This document shows, in pieces, positions 1 to 9,091 of a stretch of DNA of 20,039 bases. The translations under genes and the position numbers were made by a program. This stretch comes from a virus, in IMG/VR virus record IMGVR_UViG_3300008339_000677, positions 1 through 20,039 of that record. The stretch is one strand, 5' to 3'. How positions within the stretch are numbered: the stretch's first letter is position 1; each line of letters begins with the position of its first letter. A model generated the notes under the pieces. That model was not told where the DNA came from and made no database searches. It saw nothing but the letters and a program-made list of their open reading frames with translations.

Positions 1-2704
1 CTCCATTGTTAATTCCAACTGTTATAGTTATGCTGAAAGCTCTATCAGCAGTTTGTGATTCTCCATCTGTAGCTCTTATTGTAAACGAATAAGTTGTGTC
101 AGCAGTAGCACCACTTTCTGTTCCACTTATCACACCTGAACCAGAATTTAAAGAAGTTCCTCCGGGTAAAGATCCTGAAACAACAGAATAAGAAACAGCT
201 GAATCAGATGTCGCAGCAACAGTAGCTGATACTGAACCACCACCACTAAATGTTCCAAGAGTTCCTGCAGCTGTAGACCATACTGGTGCGTCAGATACAG
301 TTAATAATGCGTTAGTTGATCTTGCAGCATAACCATCATTATTTTCAATTCTAATAAAATATGTTCCATCAACTGTAATTGTAAAGTTAGCACTGATAGA
401 AGTTGAGGATGTAAATGATACAGAGTTTGCTCTAATGATTGCACCTGTAGATGAATTAACAGCTTCTACAATTGGAACAGATACAAAGTTAGTTCCTGTA
501 ATTGTAATGCTTGTTGCATCATTAGTAATTGTAGATGGTGATATAGAAGTAATTGTAGGGAATGTTCCAACTTGAATTGTAGTTGAACCACCTAGAGCTA
601 CTGCATTACCATTTATTGTAATTGTGTTTGAACCAAAATCTAAACCTGTTGCACCACTATTAACTTTTAAAACTTGTCCAGCAGTTCCTAAAGGAGGAAC
701 GTCATTGGCATCTGTAATACTAAAGTTAGCTAATTGGAATGTACCATAAGCTACTACTTCTAAAATATCTGATACTGCAGCACCTGTTGTTAATACGATT
801 GAAGTTCCATTACTTGCAGTAAAGTCTGAACCATTAACTAATTTAATACCATTTAAATAAACATCTAAAAATCCAGCGTCATAAGAAAGAGTTGCAGAGT
901 TATCATCTGGTCCAGTAAATGTAGTCTGACTTGCTGTTGCAGTATATTTGAATCTATCTGCTGTACCATTAACTGAACTACCTGCATTAATCCAACCACC
1001 AGAAGAATAAACCTTCATAGTGTTAGAAGCAGTATCAAAATATAAATCTCCTAAATCTAAACTTGTAGATGGAGCTGTACCACTTACTCTGTATCTAGCA
1101 GCAAAATCATTTACTGATCCAATGTTTGTTGAAACATCATTAACAGAAGCAATGTTTGTAGCGACTGTATTAACATTAGCAATATTATTTCCTACGTTAT
1201 TTACATTAGTAATATTATTAGCAACTGTATCAATCTCAGATTGAACTTCAGCTAAATCATTTGCAACAGCTTGAATTTCTGTAAGTTTATTTTCAACAGC
1301 AGCAATATCAGCAGAGATAGTAGCAACTGCTGTAATGTCAGCAGATATACCAGCTAGTGTTGTAATGTTTGCATTAGCACCTGCAACTGTATTTATGTTT
1401 GCAGAATTTGATGCAACAGAATTTATGTTTGCAGAGTTACCAGCAACAGAATTAATATTTACAGAATTACCTGCTACGCTATTTACGTTTGCAATATTAG
1501 TTGCAACAGAATTAACGTTAGCAATATTTGTTGCTACTGAATTTATATTTGTAGAATTAGACGCTACAGAATTAATGTTAGATGAATTACCAGCAACACT
1601 TGTTACATTACCTGATATTCCAGCAACAGTTGTAACATCAGCTGCTATACCAGATACAGTATTAATATTTGTTTGATCACTTGTAGTTGGAGTTGTTCTT
1701 CTCCAAGTTGTATTACCTAGATCATAAACTTTCATTACATTGTTTGTAGTGTCAAAATATAAAGCACCATCAATCAATGCATTTGAATCATTATCTAATG
1801 TTGGATCAGTTGCTTTAGCACCTAAGTATCTATCATCAAAAGAATCATAACTAGATGCAGCTGAAGCGGCAGAAGCAGCGGAAGCTGAGGCACTAGAACT
1901 AGAAGCTGAGGCAGAAGAACTTGCAGCAGATGCACTAGAACTTGCAGATGATGCAGAACTAGCAGCATTACTAGCAGATGTAGAAGCTGCAGAAGCGGAA
2001 GCAGCGGCAGCAGTTGCTGAAGATGTTGCAGAAGCAGCATCAACTAATAAATCCCATTTAGCAGAATCAGCGTTAGAAGTGATAGGTTGTGTTCCAGTAG
2101 AAGTATGACCAGTATTACATAAATAAATATTATTGTTTGATGTATCTTTTACTATATCTCTTGCAGCATAAGTTACACCTGCACTCCAGTTTCCTCTATA
2201 AGTTCCAAGTTCTTGTGATACAACTAACTCTCCATTAGAATCAAAACCAAATATCTTTCCAGCTCTAGCTGAAGAACCTACAGTAAACTCTGTAGAGTTC
2301 ATTGTGTTTGTTTTAGATAATTTAATTGATCGTGTTACTTCTTCTTGCAATTGTTGAATTGCCATCATTGCTCTGTCTAATCCTTCTTCATGGGATTCAG
2401 CAGGAAATGGATCGTTAGCAATATAATCTATGGCTTGTGTCTGTGGAAGATTGCGTCTTAATACAACTGTTTCAGTAGATATTGGAATATTACCAGCAGT
2501 GAATGTAATAGATCCACCTCCAGCATTACCAGCACCTGATACTGTATAATGAGTTGTTAATGTCTTAATGGTTTCTGTACCATTAGCTGAACGAATGATT
2601 ACTTGTAAATCTGAATTAGCGAATATCTTAAATGTATAACTAAACGTGGCTGTTGAACCATCACCATTATAACTATTTCTAACTGTAGTTGAAGATATTG
2701 TCAT
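1..2704 (-). CDS. T7 gp17-like tail fibre protein (partial, C-terminus outside window)
   Basis: Host-recognition fibre of the short tail. I read this frame directly from ATG at 2704; it stays open for 901 residues to the left edge, so the C-terminal part is missing. Residues 1-160 resemble the T7 fibre N-terminal domain that anchors to the tail (SYNGDGSTATFSYTF, then a helix with EEGLDRAMMAIQQLQEEV near 106-123). Residues 167-220 have aromatic spacing (Y..NW..G..Y...D.V, later W217) like a CBM5/12-type sugar-binding module. An Ala/Ser linker (223-285) and decapeptide repeats (349-532) follow. Residues 580-662 form a small beta module with YLNGIKL. Residues 715-803 look IPT/TIG-like (ITSISPSTI, ITGTNF, GTYFIRIENNDG). 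Residues 807-897 look like a putative Ig domain (SYSVVSGSLPGG, SGVISGT, FTIRATDG). The start lies 17 bases after the gp16-like stop and has a weak ribosome site. Family assignment is strong; the separate domain names are motif-based inference. Confidence 0.88.
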   Translation of the reverse strand, partial: MTISSTTVRNSYNGDGSTATFSYTFKIFANSDLQVIIRSANGTETIKTLTTHYTVSGAGNAGGGSITFTAGNIPISTETVVLRRNLPQTQAIDYIANDPFPAESHEEGLDRAMMAIQQLQEEVTRSIKLSKTNTMNSTEFTVGSSARAGKIFGFDSNGELVVSQELGTYRGNWSAGVTYAARDIVKDTSNNNIYLCNTGHTSTGTQPITSNADSAKWDLLVDAASATSSATAAAASASAASTSASNAASSASSASSSASAASSSASASSSSASASAASAASAASSYDSFDDRYLGAKATDPTLDNDSNALIDGALYFDTTNNVMKVYDLGNTTWRRTTPTTSDQTNINTVSGIAADVTTVAGISGNVTSVAGNSSNINSVASNSTNINSVATNIANVNSVATNIANVNSVAGNSVNINSVAGNSANINSVASNSANINTVAGANANITTLAGISADITAVATISADIAAVENKLTEIQAVANDLAEVQSEIDTVANNITNVNNVGNNIANVNTVATNIASVNDVSTNIGSVNDFAARYRVSGTAPSTSLDLGDLYFDTASNTMKVYSSGGWINAGSSVNGTADRFKYTATASQTTFTGPDDNSATLSYDAGFLDVYLNGIKLVNGSDFTASNGTSIVLTTGAAVSDILEVVAYGTFQLANFSITDANDVPPLGTAGQVLKVNSGATGLDFGSNTITINGNAVALGGSTTIQVGTFPTITSISPSTITNDATSITITGTNFVSVPIVEAVNSSTGAIIRANSVSFTSSTSISANFTITVDGTYFIRIENNDGYAARSTNALLTVSDAPVWSTAAGTLGTFSGGGSVSATVAATSDSAVSYSVVSGSLPGGTSLNSGSGVISGTESGATADTTYSFTIRATDGESQTADRAFSITITVGINNG
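1109..1660 (-). repeat. Decapeptide (30-base) repeat tract in the fibre
   Basis: About 18 consecutive ten-residue units at fibre residues 349-532, consensus S/T-V-A-x-N-x-x-N-I/V-N (for example SVAGNSANIN). A single four-residue insertion (SEID, 489-492) breaks the phase. Two adjacent units (389-408) are identical in protein but differ at 5 of 10 codons, all at third positions. The regular Val/Ile and Asn spacing suggests a repetitive trimeric shaft, such as a beta-helix or coiled rod; that fold is inference. Confidence 0.85.
1850..2038 (-). repeat. Ala/Ser low-complexity linker in the fibre
   Basis: Fibre residues 223-285 consist only of Ala and Ser, apart from three Thr and one Asn. The segment sits between the possible sugar-binding module and the first RY...LYFDT module, so it is probably a flexible or helical linker. 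Open frames on either strand here are compositional shadows of the GCT/TCT/AGT codons. Confidence 0.85.
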
Positions 2705-2721
2705 ATTTTAATTTCTATATA

Positions 2722-5700
2722 CTATTTTACAAAATTATCTACTATCATATTATTAATATTTTTAATAACCAAAGCATTTTGTAATGCAAATAAAGATGCT
2801 GTTTTTTTAACATCTCTTTGTGATGGTGTATATTCTGGATCAAAAGCTAATTTAGCTCCCATTTTGATAGTACTATAAGTATTATCAATTAAATCAATTG
2901 TAGGTATTCCACCAAAAAGACTTGTAGATAATCCAGTATTTCTTCCATAACCAAATAAATCTTCATCTGAAAATAGAGAGTGTATTTGCGAAAGTCCAGC
3001 AGGAATTAATGTAGACCAAGAAGATCTTAAGAAAGATACTTTAGCTAAATTTTCAGCAGATAAATGTTTATCTAAGTATTCTTTTCTATTATTCATTCCT
3101 ATTGAATTTATATAAATCTGAGTTGCATAAAACATTGACGCACCAATCATAGAAGAAATAAATTTTGAATATGTTACAAAATCAGTTCCTCTTGTTTGAC
3201 TTAAAGTATACAATCCATTAAGCAATTGTTTTTCATAAGCAACAATACTAAAATTTCTAAACTGAACTAACAATTGTCCAAAATCAGTTGTAAACCATCT
3301 GTTCATTGATCCTAAATCATTTTTTTGAACAACACGATTTATCCATCTATTAATACCAACAGTGTAAGCAACTCTTGATTCAACATCCCATTTATCAAGT
3401 TGCAACTCTCTGAACGATCCTTTTTCAAATGTAGCAAATTCTTTAATACTTTTTGCTATTCCATTAAATTCTTTTTCAGTCCAGCCTAATTGTCTGTATC
3501 TAATAATATCTCCAGTATCTAATTTTTTAAAAATATCTGTAGTTCTAAATTTTTTTGAAAGTTCTAATATGTTTTCAACTATAGCTGTTGTCATTGCTTT
3601 TGCTCCCCATATTTGAGTAAGCATTGTCATTGGATGTAATCCACTTATATCTGCAACAAAAGTTTTAGCTTTACCACTTAATATTTCTGCATTATCTAAT
3701 TTACCTCCACCAGTTTCAATAGGAATATTTCCTTGATAATCAGTTCTTGCAGTTGGTGAGAACATGTATTTTTCTAATCCTGTAGCAACTCCATAAGATT
3801 CAAGCTCTCTTATTAAAGGATCATTTATTTTTATATCTCCAGATTTTAGTCTGCTAAACAATGTATTTAATTGTGGCATTGATTTTAAAGATGTTGTCCA
3901 ACCTGCTTCTGCTAACGCTGAAAATAATTCAGAACCTTGTGCAAATCCAACCTGACCAAATAATCTTAAAAAGTTATAATCACCAATTAATCTTGCTATT
4001 CTTCTAACAGTCTGTCCAGTTGGATCTTTAAGTTCTAAAGGATTTTGTCTGCCAAGAAGAGATGCTGCAACAACTTCAATCATATTCATATGATCTTCAA
4101 AGTCTTTATATTGAGTATTAAATTTATTATTTTCTCTTAATCTATTTAAGAAAGCATCAAATTCAGCATTGTTTTTAAATCCACCAAATCTAGCCATTGC
4201 TGCTTGACCAATAACTTGATTAGAATATCTTGTTAAAAGTTTTTCTAAGTTTCTTTCGCTTAAATCTTTAAGACTTAATGATCTAACCTTACCATCTCTT
4301 ACAGATCTAACATCAACTCTAGCATTAAAATCAAATGGTATTCTTTGTCTAGCATTAGGATCTAATGTGTTACCTGTTGGTTTTTTTATTTGTTTAAAAA
4401 TTTCGTCAATTTGATTTTTATCTAAATCTAAATCTTGGAAAAACTCTCTTAAAGCAGCATCATTTGTTCCTTGAAATGCTCTTGAGAACATTGATTCTCT
4501 TCCATAATATTTATTAGAAGTGATAGTATCAACAATACCATTTATCATTCTGTTAAAAACTTTCTCTCCTAATTTTGGTTTTAAATCTTTAACAGCATTT
4601 GCGTAAATAGATCTTACTTGATCTATTCCATATTCATTTACAGCATCAATAACTTTAACTTTGCTATGAACATGAGGAACGTAATTTTTAATTTTTCTTA
4701 ATTTTGCTATTTCATCCCAACCTTCTCTTCCTGATTGAGCAACAACACTAAGTATTTCATCAAATGCTCTTGATGCATAATTTCCATGTAATTGCATTTC
4801 TTTTGTTATTGCTTTTGAATTAACAAGCATCTCTGGATGTTCAATAAAGTCTGTCATTAGTTCATTAAATCTTTCATTATTTAAATGTGGATTCATTGAA
4901 GTATTATCTTTATTTAATTTTTTCCATGAACGATAAGCAACTTCTCTTGTTTTATGATAATCTGATAAAATTGCAGTTAAAGTTCTCTCTTTAAACTCAA
5001 GCATAGTATCTCCAGAAGATGATCCAATAATAGGATCTGGCACTGCTCTCTCAACCCATTTTCTTATTAATGGATCTTGTGATTTATTTAAAGATGCAGA
5101 CATACTAAATCTTGGTATTGGAATAAAACCAAGAAACTTTTTAGTTCCAGTTCTAAATTGTTCTTCTACTTTTGCTATATTATCAATATTATCATCTAAT
5201 ACAGATGGAAGTTTAGGATTATCAGTTACAGTAAAATCATATTTATTTTTTGCTTCACCCTGATACAATCTTCTTCTTCTTAAAACATCTTCACTCACAT
5301 TTCCTTTTATTAAGTTTGCAAATTCAACAGATTCAGCATCAGATTGAGAAGTTAGTAGTTTACTAGCCTCAACGTGCATTTTTTTGTAAGGAATTTGTAT
5401 TTCCTTCGGAACTCTTCCTAATGCTCCAAATGGAGCTCCTAATAAAAAACCACCATAATAAGCATACTTTATATCTTCTTCACTTTTAAGTGGATCTAAA
5501 GCATACAATCCAGATTCAATTAAAGCGTTTTCAGTTCCAACTATAGATCCGAGCTTAATTGCTCTTCTAAGTCTTTCTGCTTTTGTTCCATATATTATTG
5601 GAGCAACTAAACCTCCACTAGCTACTGATAAAAGAATATTTAATGGATCTACAGTAGCAGCCAACATTCTTGCTCCTATACCACCCCATCCAAGTTTTGA

Positions 5701-6210
5701 AATTTCATTTTCTATTTCTAGTCTTTCATCTGCTTGTTTCTTTATGTGATAGAAATGAGGTTCTGATTTTGCTTCAAGAAAAGCGTCTTGCATATGCTGA
5801 GGATATGTTTCAATAATATCAAACTGTTCTTTAGTAACTCTATAATTATCATCAAGTTCAAATGGATTTAATCCACTTTTAATTACATCAGCTCCTTTAT
5901 TGTAAGCAACTACTGCAAAATTATCTAAGGTAGTAGCTTTTAAAAATCCTTCAAAGAAATTATATTTGCTGTCAAATTTTCCTTGTTGTTTATCTATAAA
6001 ATATTTAACATCATCTGGAACTTGAGATATTGGTTTATTTAATCCTAATTCATCTACTTTAAATTTAAGTCTTGTTGGTTTTTCTTCTAAAGGATTAGCA
6101 ACTGTTTCAGTTGGTTTAGTTTCTGATACTGGTGTTTCTACTGATGGTATTAATTCCGGTTGAGCAGTTTGCTCTGAATTAATATTAGTAGTTAAATTTT
6201 CACTACTCAT
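2722..6210 (-). CDS. T7 gp16-like internal virion (ejection channel) protein
   Basis: Very long protein (1162 residues; T7 gp16 has 1318) placed immediately before the fibre, as gp16 is in T7. In that family the protein is stored inside the capsid, ejected first, and forms part of the channel across the cell envelope. The first 45 residues are acidic and rich in Pro, Thr and Glu. Residues 174-266 contain Gly-rich hydrophobic stretches (NILLSVASGGLVAPIIYG, YYGGFLLGAPFGALG) that could enter membrane. The C-terminal third has further hydrophobic helices (FISSMIGASMFYATQIYI). I cannot find the N-terminal lytic transglycosylase domain that T7 gp16 carries: the N-terminus is a disordered-looking tail followed by an unrelated helical region. 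The start is 3 bases beyond the preceding stop with only a weak AAAGAAA ribosome site. Assignment rests on length, position and hydrophobic pattern. Confidence 0.75.
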   Translation of the reverse strand: MSSENLTTNINSEQTAQPELIPSVETPVSETKPTETVANPLEEKPTRLKFKVDELGLNKPISQVPDDVKYFIDKQQGKFDSKYNFFEGFLKATTLDNFAVVAYNKGADVIKSGLNPFELDDNYRVTKEQFDIIETYPQHMQDAFLEAKSEPHFYHIKKQADERLEIENEISKLGWGGIGARMLAATVDPLNILLSVASGGLVAPIIYGTKAERLRRAIKLGSIVGTENALIESGLYALDPLKSEEDIKYAYYGGFLLGAPFGALGRVPKEIQIPYKKMHVEASKLLTSQSDAESVEFANLIKGNVSEDVLRRRRLYQGEAKNKYDFTVTDNPKLPSVLDDNIDNIAKVEEQFRTGTKKFLGFIPIPRFSMSASLNKSQDPLIRKWVERAVPDPIIGSSSGDTMLEFKERTLTAILSDYHKTREVAYRSWKKLNKDNTSMNPHLNNERFNELMTDFIEHPEMLVNSKAITKEMQLHGNYASRAFDEILSVVAQSGREGWDEIAKLRKIKNYVPHVHSKVKVIDAVNEYGIDQVRSIYANAVKDLKPKLGEKVFNRMINGIVDTITSNKYYGRESMFSRAFQGTNDAALREFFQDLDLDKNQIDEIFKQIKKPTGNTLDPNARQRIPFDFNARVDVRSVRDGKVRSLSLKDLSERNLEKLLTRYSNQVIGQAAMARFGGFKNNAEFDAFLNRLRENNKFNTQYKDFEDHMNMIEVVAASLLGRQNPLELKDPTGQTVRRIARLIGDYNFLRLFGQVGFAQGSELFSALAEAGWTTSLKSMPQLNTLFSRLKSGDIKINDPLIRELESYGVATGLEKYMFSPTARTDYQGNIPIETGGGKLDNAEILSGKAKTFVADISGLHPMTMLTQIWGAKAMTTAIVENILELSKKFRTTDIFKKLDTGDIIRYRQLGWTEKEFNGIAKSIKEFATFEKGSFRELQLDKWDVESRVAYTVGINRWINRVVQKNDLGSMNRWFTTDFGQLLVQFRNFSIVAYEKQLLNGLYTLSQTRGTDFVTYSKFISSMIGASMFYATQIYINSIGMNNRKEYLDKHLSAENLAKVSFLRSSWSTLIPAGLSQIHSLFSDEDLFGYGRNTGLSTSLFGGIPTIDLIDNTYSTIKMGAKLAFDPEYTPSQRDVKKTASLFALQNALVIKNINNMIVDNFVK

Positions 6211-6213
6211 TAT

Positions 6214-8097
6214 TTATTTTTTTTCTTTAGTTAAAAAATCTTGTCTTTGTATATTTCCAAAACTAACAGCTTCAGATTGAATTTCAGGAAGAGCAAATGA
6301 ATTTATTGTATTTCTTCTTTCCTCATATTTATTTACAAAATCTTTATATCTTTTATCTGATGCAATAGGATAAACCTTTTTTTCTAATTCAGCTTGAGTT
6401 AAATATAAAGAATTAAATTTATTATCATCAAAATCTCCTTGAGCATTTTGGAATGTAGTTAATGGAGAATATGGAAACTTTTTATTTACAATTTTAATAC
6501 CAGCTTGATCATTAAATAGATTTGGTTCAACATCAATAGCAATTAAATCTTTAAGATTATTGTTTTTTTTATCTATAACACCATCATTCCAAAGTTTTTC
6601 AATATAAAATTTAACAGATAAATCGTGATACTCTGGTCTATTTTGTTTAATTGGAACTAAATTTTCAAAAATATCTAATCTATAATTTTTATTCATAAAT
6701 TCTTTTGCATATTCAACAGCCTGTTGTTCTGTTCCACCTATTTTATAAACAGTATTTGCAACTCTTGTTATTGAATCAGATATAAATCTTATGTTATCTG
6801 GATCTGTTGATAACCATCTACTTTGAACGCTATTTGTTGCTGCTTTAATTTGTGCATCAGAAACAATTTTAGATTTATATTCTGGAGTATTAATATTTTT
6901 TTCTAAATCTCTAATAGCAACAGCTGCTTGTTGTGGAGTATACTTTAAAGTTGATCTTATAAAATCATATCTGTCATAAAATTCAATTTCTTTTTTTTCA
7001 AGATTCATTGTTGTTTCTAAAAAATTTCTACCACCTTGATCTATATATGTTCTATAAGTTTTGTACCCAGCTTCAAGCATTTGTTCATTACCAGTCAAAC
7101 CAATATTTACATAACCAGATCTAATAGCTTCTTTTTGTATTGGATTTGAAATATTATTTCTAATAGATAATTGTGTTATTTGTGGCTGTGTATATAAAGG
7201 TGTTCCATCTGATTTTTTTCTTTGAGAAACAACTACCATTGCTTTTTCTAGATCTTCTTTTTTTAAATCTTTAAGCTGACCAGATTTAGCAAGAAATCCT
7301 AATTCATTTTCAATAACTTGTGCTGCGTTTTCAATTTTAATTTCATCTTGGAATTCTTTAAATCCTTTTTTATATAATTCCATTCTTTTTTCAGCAGTTA
7401 AGAATTTGCTTGATTCTATATCTTGAAGTTTTGTTAATGCAGTTTTGTAATCTTTCTTAGCAAAATCCATATCAATACCCATTTCAAACATTGAAGCATT
7501 TGATTTCTTTAAATCTTCTTGCAATTTTATTGGACCATCATTGGTATAAAAATTTCTATTAACAATATTATTATCAATTTGTGATTTTAAAATATTTCTT
7601 TCATTTTCATCTGTTGTTAAAAAATATTTAGACATAAGAGATTGTTGCTCTGTATTCCAAGTATTATTAAATTGTATATCTAATTGATCTCTAGATCCTT
7701 TAGTTACTTTTGCAGATCTTGTTACAAACTCTAGATTTAATTTATCTTCTAATATTTTGGCAGCAGCTTTGTTTTGCATACTAGAAATCTTTTCTTTTTT
7801 TAAAAATTCAAACTGTTGTTTAAAAGTATCTGTTGCTTGAGAAGGATCTATATTTTGAATAGCACCTTTTTCAATCTTATCTAATTCTAAATCTAATTCT
7901 AAATAGTTTTTAGTTGCTTCAGTTTTATCTTTGATAGCTTGTTCTCTTGCATAATATTCTGATGCAGCATCTAATACACCGGCAACTGCACCAAATTGAG
8001 ATCCAGCTTTTTCAACTGGAACTTGAAACTGAGCTCCAATAGATGGAACTTGTGCTGTTGGTCTTTGTTCTGCTTCAAATGTAGGAATCTTTGGCAT
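6214..8097 (-). CDS. T7 gp15-like internal virion protein
   Basis: A 627-residue, largely helical, Lys/Glu-rich protein in the gp15 position (T7 gp15 has 747). Gp15-type proteins form the middle of the ejected DNA channel with gp14 and gp16. The N-terminus (PTFEAEQRPTAQVPSIGAQF) is Pro/Gln rich, followed by long amphipathic helices with many charged residues; no signal peptide or membrane segment is seen. The ATG overlaps the gp14-like stop by one base (TAATG), and the ribosome site GAAGGA lies inside the upstream gene's last codons, which implies translational coupling. No catalytic motif is recognisable. The call depends mostly on size, helix content and synteny. Confidence 0.72.
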   Translation of the reverse strand: MPKIPTFEAEQRPTAQVPSIGAQFQVPVEKAGSQFGAVAGVLDAASEYYAREQAIKDKTEATKNYLELDLELDKIEKGAIQNIDPSQATDTFKQQFEFLKKEKISSMQNKAAAKILEDKLNLEFVTRSAKVTKGSRDQLDIQFNNTWNTEQQSLMSKYFLTTDENERNILKSQIDNNIVNRNFYTNDGPIKLQEDLKKSNASMFEMGIDMDFAKKDYKTALTKLQDIESSKFLTAEKRMELYKKGFKEFQDEIKIENAAQVIENELGFLAKSGQLKDLKKEDLEKAMVVVSQRKKSDGTPLYTQPQITQLSIRNNISNPIQKEAIRSGYVNIGLTGNEQMLEAGYKTYRTYIDQGGRNFLETTMNLEKKEIEFYDRYDFIRSTLKYTPQQAAVAIRDLEKNINTPEYKSKIVSDAQIKAATNSVQSRWLSTDPDNIRFISDSITRVANTVYKIGGTEQQAVEYAKEFMNKNYRLDIFENLVPIKQNRPEYHDLSVKFYIEKLWNDGVIDKKNNNLKDLIAIDVEPNLFNDQAGIKIVNKKFPYSPLTTFQNAQGDFDDNKFNSLYLTQAELEKKVYPIASDKRYKDFVNKYEERRNTINSFALPEIQSEAVSFGNIQRQDFLTKEKK

Positions 8098-8624
8098 TAA
8101 AATGATCCTTCAGTTGCTGTTAAATCTCTATTTGCAAAAGGATTTGGAATGTTTGATAATAAACTTTTACCAGCAGAAGATCCTGCAAATGTTGTAGCAC
8201 CTTTAAATAAGGTTGTCATTGCAGCAGCTTTTCCTTGTTGTCTAGCAAACTGTCCCTGTATTCTATATAAGTTACCAGCTTCTCTTCTTTGTGCTGCAGC
8301 AACTTGCGAGTTATAAGTTATAGTATTTCTTTCAACTTCTGCTTCCTCAGCATTAGCTCTTAATATCTTTAATCCAGTTCCACCTAATTCTACACCAGAT
8401 TTTAAAATTCTAGTTGTTGTTTGTGATTGTAGTTGTGCAAAATTTTTATCAAATCTTGCTATATCAAATTCTTTTTGCTTTTCAATTTGCTGAGCTTCTT
8501 GCTCTGCAATTTGTGCATTACGATTTTGTATAGCTTGATTGTATTTACCAGTAGCACTTTGTTGTTGTGCTTGTGCAACACTTAATCCAAATGATCCTAC
8601 TGCTAAAGCTGTTTCTAGTCCCAT
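8097..8624 (-). CDS. T7 gp14-like internal virion protein
   Basis: A 175-residue protein (T7 gp14 has 196). The N-terminus (ETALAVGSFGLSVAQAQQQ) is a hydrophobic/amphipathic segment. A long Gln/Ala/Glu helix spans about 25-70 and a second helical part runs 95-140 with EAGNLYRIQGQFARQQGKAA. The C-terminus is Ser/Gly rich. This Ala/Gln-rich, N-terminally hydrophobic pattern is typical of gp14 proteins, which form the outer-membrane end of the ejection channel. It starts one base inside the GNAT-like gene's stop (TAATG) and has AAGGA as ribosome site. Its neighbours on both sides fit the gp13-gp16 block. Confidence 0.78.
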   Translation of the reverse strand: MGLETALAVGSFGLSVAQAQQQSATGKYNQAIQNRNAQIAEQEAQQIEKQKEFDIARFDKNFAQLQSQTTTRILKSGVELGGTGLKILRANAEEAEVERNTITYNSQVAAAQRREAGNLYRIQGQFARQQGKAAAMTTLFKGATTFAGSSAGKSLLSNIPNPFANRDLTATEGSF

Positions 8625-9091
8625 TAATATATCCTTGCCATTCTGTAATGATCACTACCATCAAAGCCATAGTGTTTCATTAACCCTTCATTTTCTAATC
8701 CTAACCATTTAGCAAATCTAATTCCAATTCCAAAGTCAGCTCTAACTGCTGTTTGTAATCTTTTAATATTATTAGATGTTGCAAGATAATCTATATTTTG
8801 CTTTACAGCCTTTGCAATAGTTATAGGATAATTCCAAACTTCTTTTTTAGCAATAAACCAACCCTCAGCAACATTACCCCATATTCTTTTCATACCTGCT
8901 GCAGCTATTACTTCATCATTAATTAATCCTGTAAATGCTAAATGCTCTTGTTCTAAATCCATACATTCTTTATTGGTATCATTAATAATAAACTTTGCAT
9001 CTTTTTGAGTAAGCATATGGTTCATTTGTGATTGCATGATTATTTTACCATGATTTTGTTTATAAGGAATTATAATTAGTTTATTAGTCAT
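8624..9091 (-). CDS. T7 gp13-like protein with GNAT-type fold
   Basis: A 155-residue protein in the gp13 position (T7 gp13 has 138). The C-terminal half looks like a GNAT acetyltransferase: a beta strand with AFTGLINDEVIAAAGM (52-67), a helix (93-106), RLQTAV (111-116), then FAKWLGLENEGLMKHYG (126-142), which is the usual last helix-strand of GNAT proteins. The acetyl-CoA loop motif R-x-x-G-x-G/A is not present where expected, so enzymatic activity is doubtful and a structural role in virion assembly, as for gp13, is more likely. Its ATG overlaps the tubular B stop by 8 bases. An alternative start at Met19 would remove the overlap, but there is no reason to prefer it. Confidence 0.7.
   Translation of the reverse strand: MTNKLIIIPYKQNHGKIIMQSQMNHMLTQKDAKFIINDTNKECMDLEQEHLAFTGLINDEVIAAAGMKRIWGNVAEGWFIAKKEVWNYPITIAKAVKQNIDYLATSNNIKRLQTAVRADFGIGIRFAKWLGLENEGLMKHYGFDGSDHYRMARIY

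Noticed and set aside
1020-1244. Plus-strand open frame opposite the fibre
   Set aside because: Antisense to the repeat tract; its hydrophobic repeats mirror the fibre's Asn/Val codons and there is no ribosome site.
1335-1676. Plus-strand 113-codon frame with ten-residue periodicity
   Set aside because: It is the exact antisense of the fibre decapeptide repeats; the periodicity comes from the 30-base repeat, not from a separate gene.
1822-2043. Minus-strand Leu-rich frame
   Set aside because: Out-of-frame reading of the Ala/Ser linker in the fibre gene.
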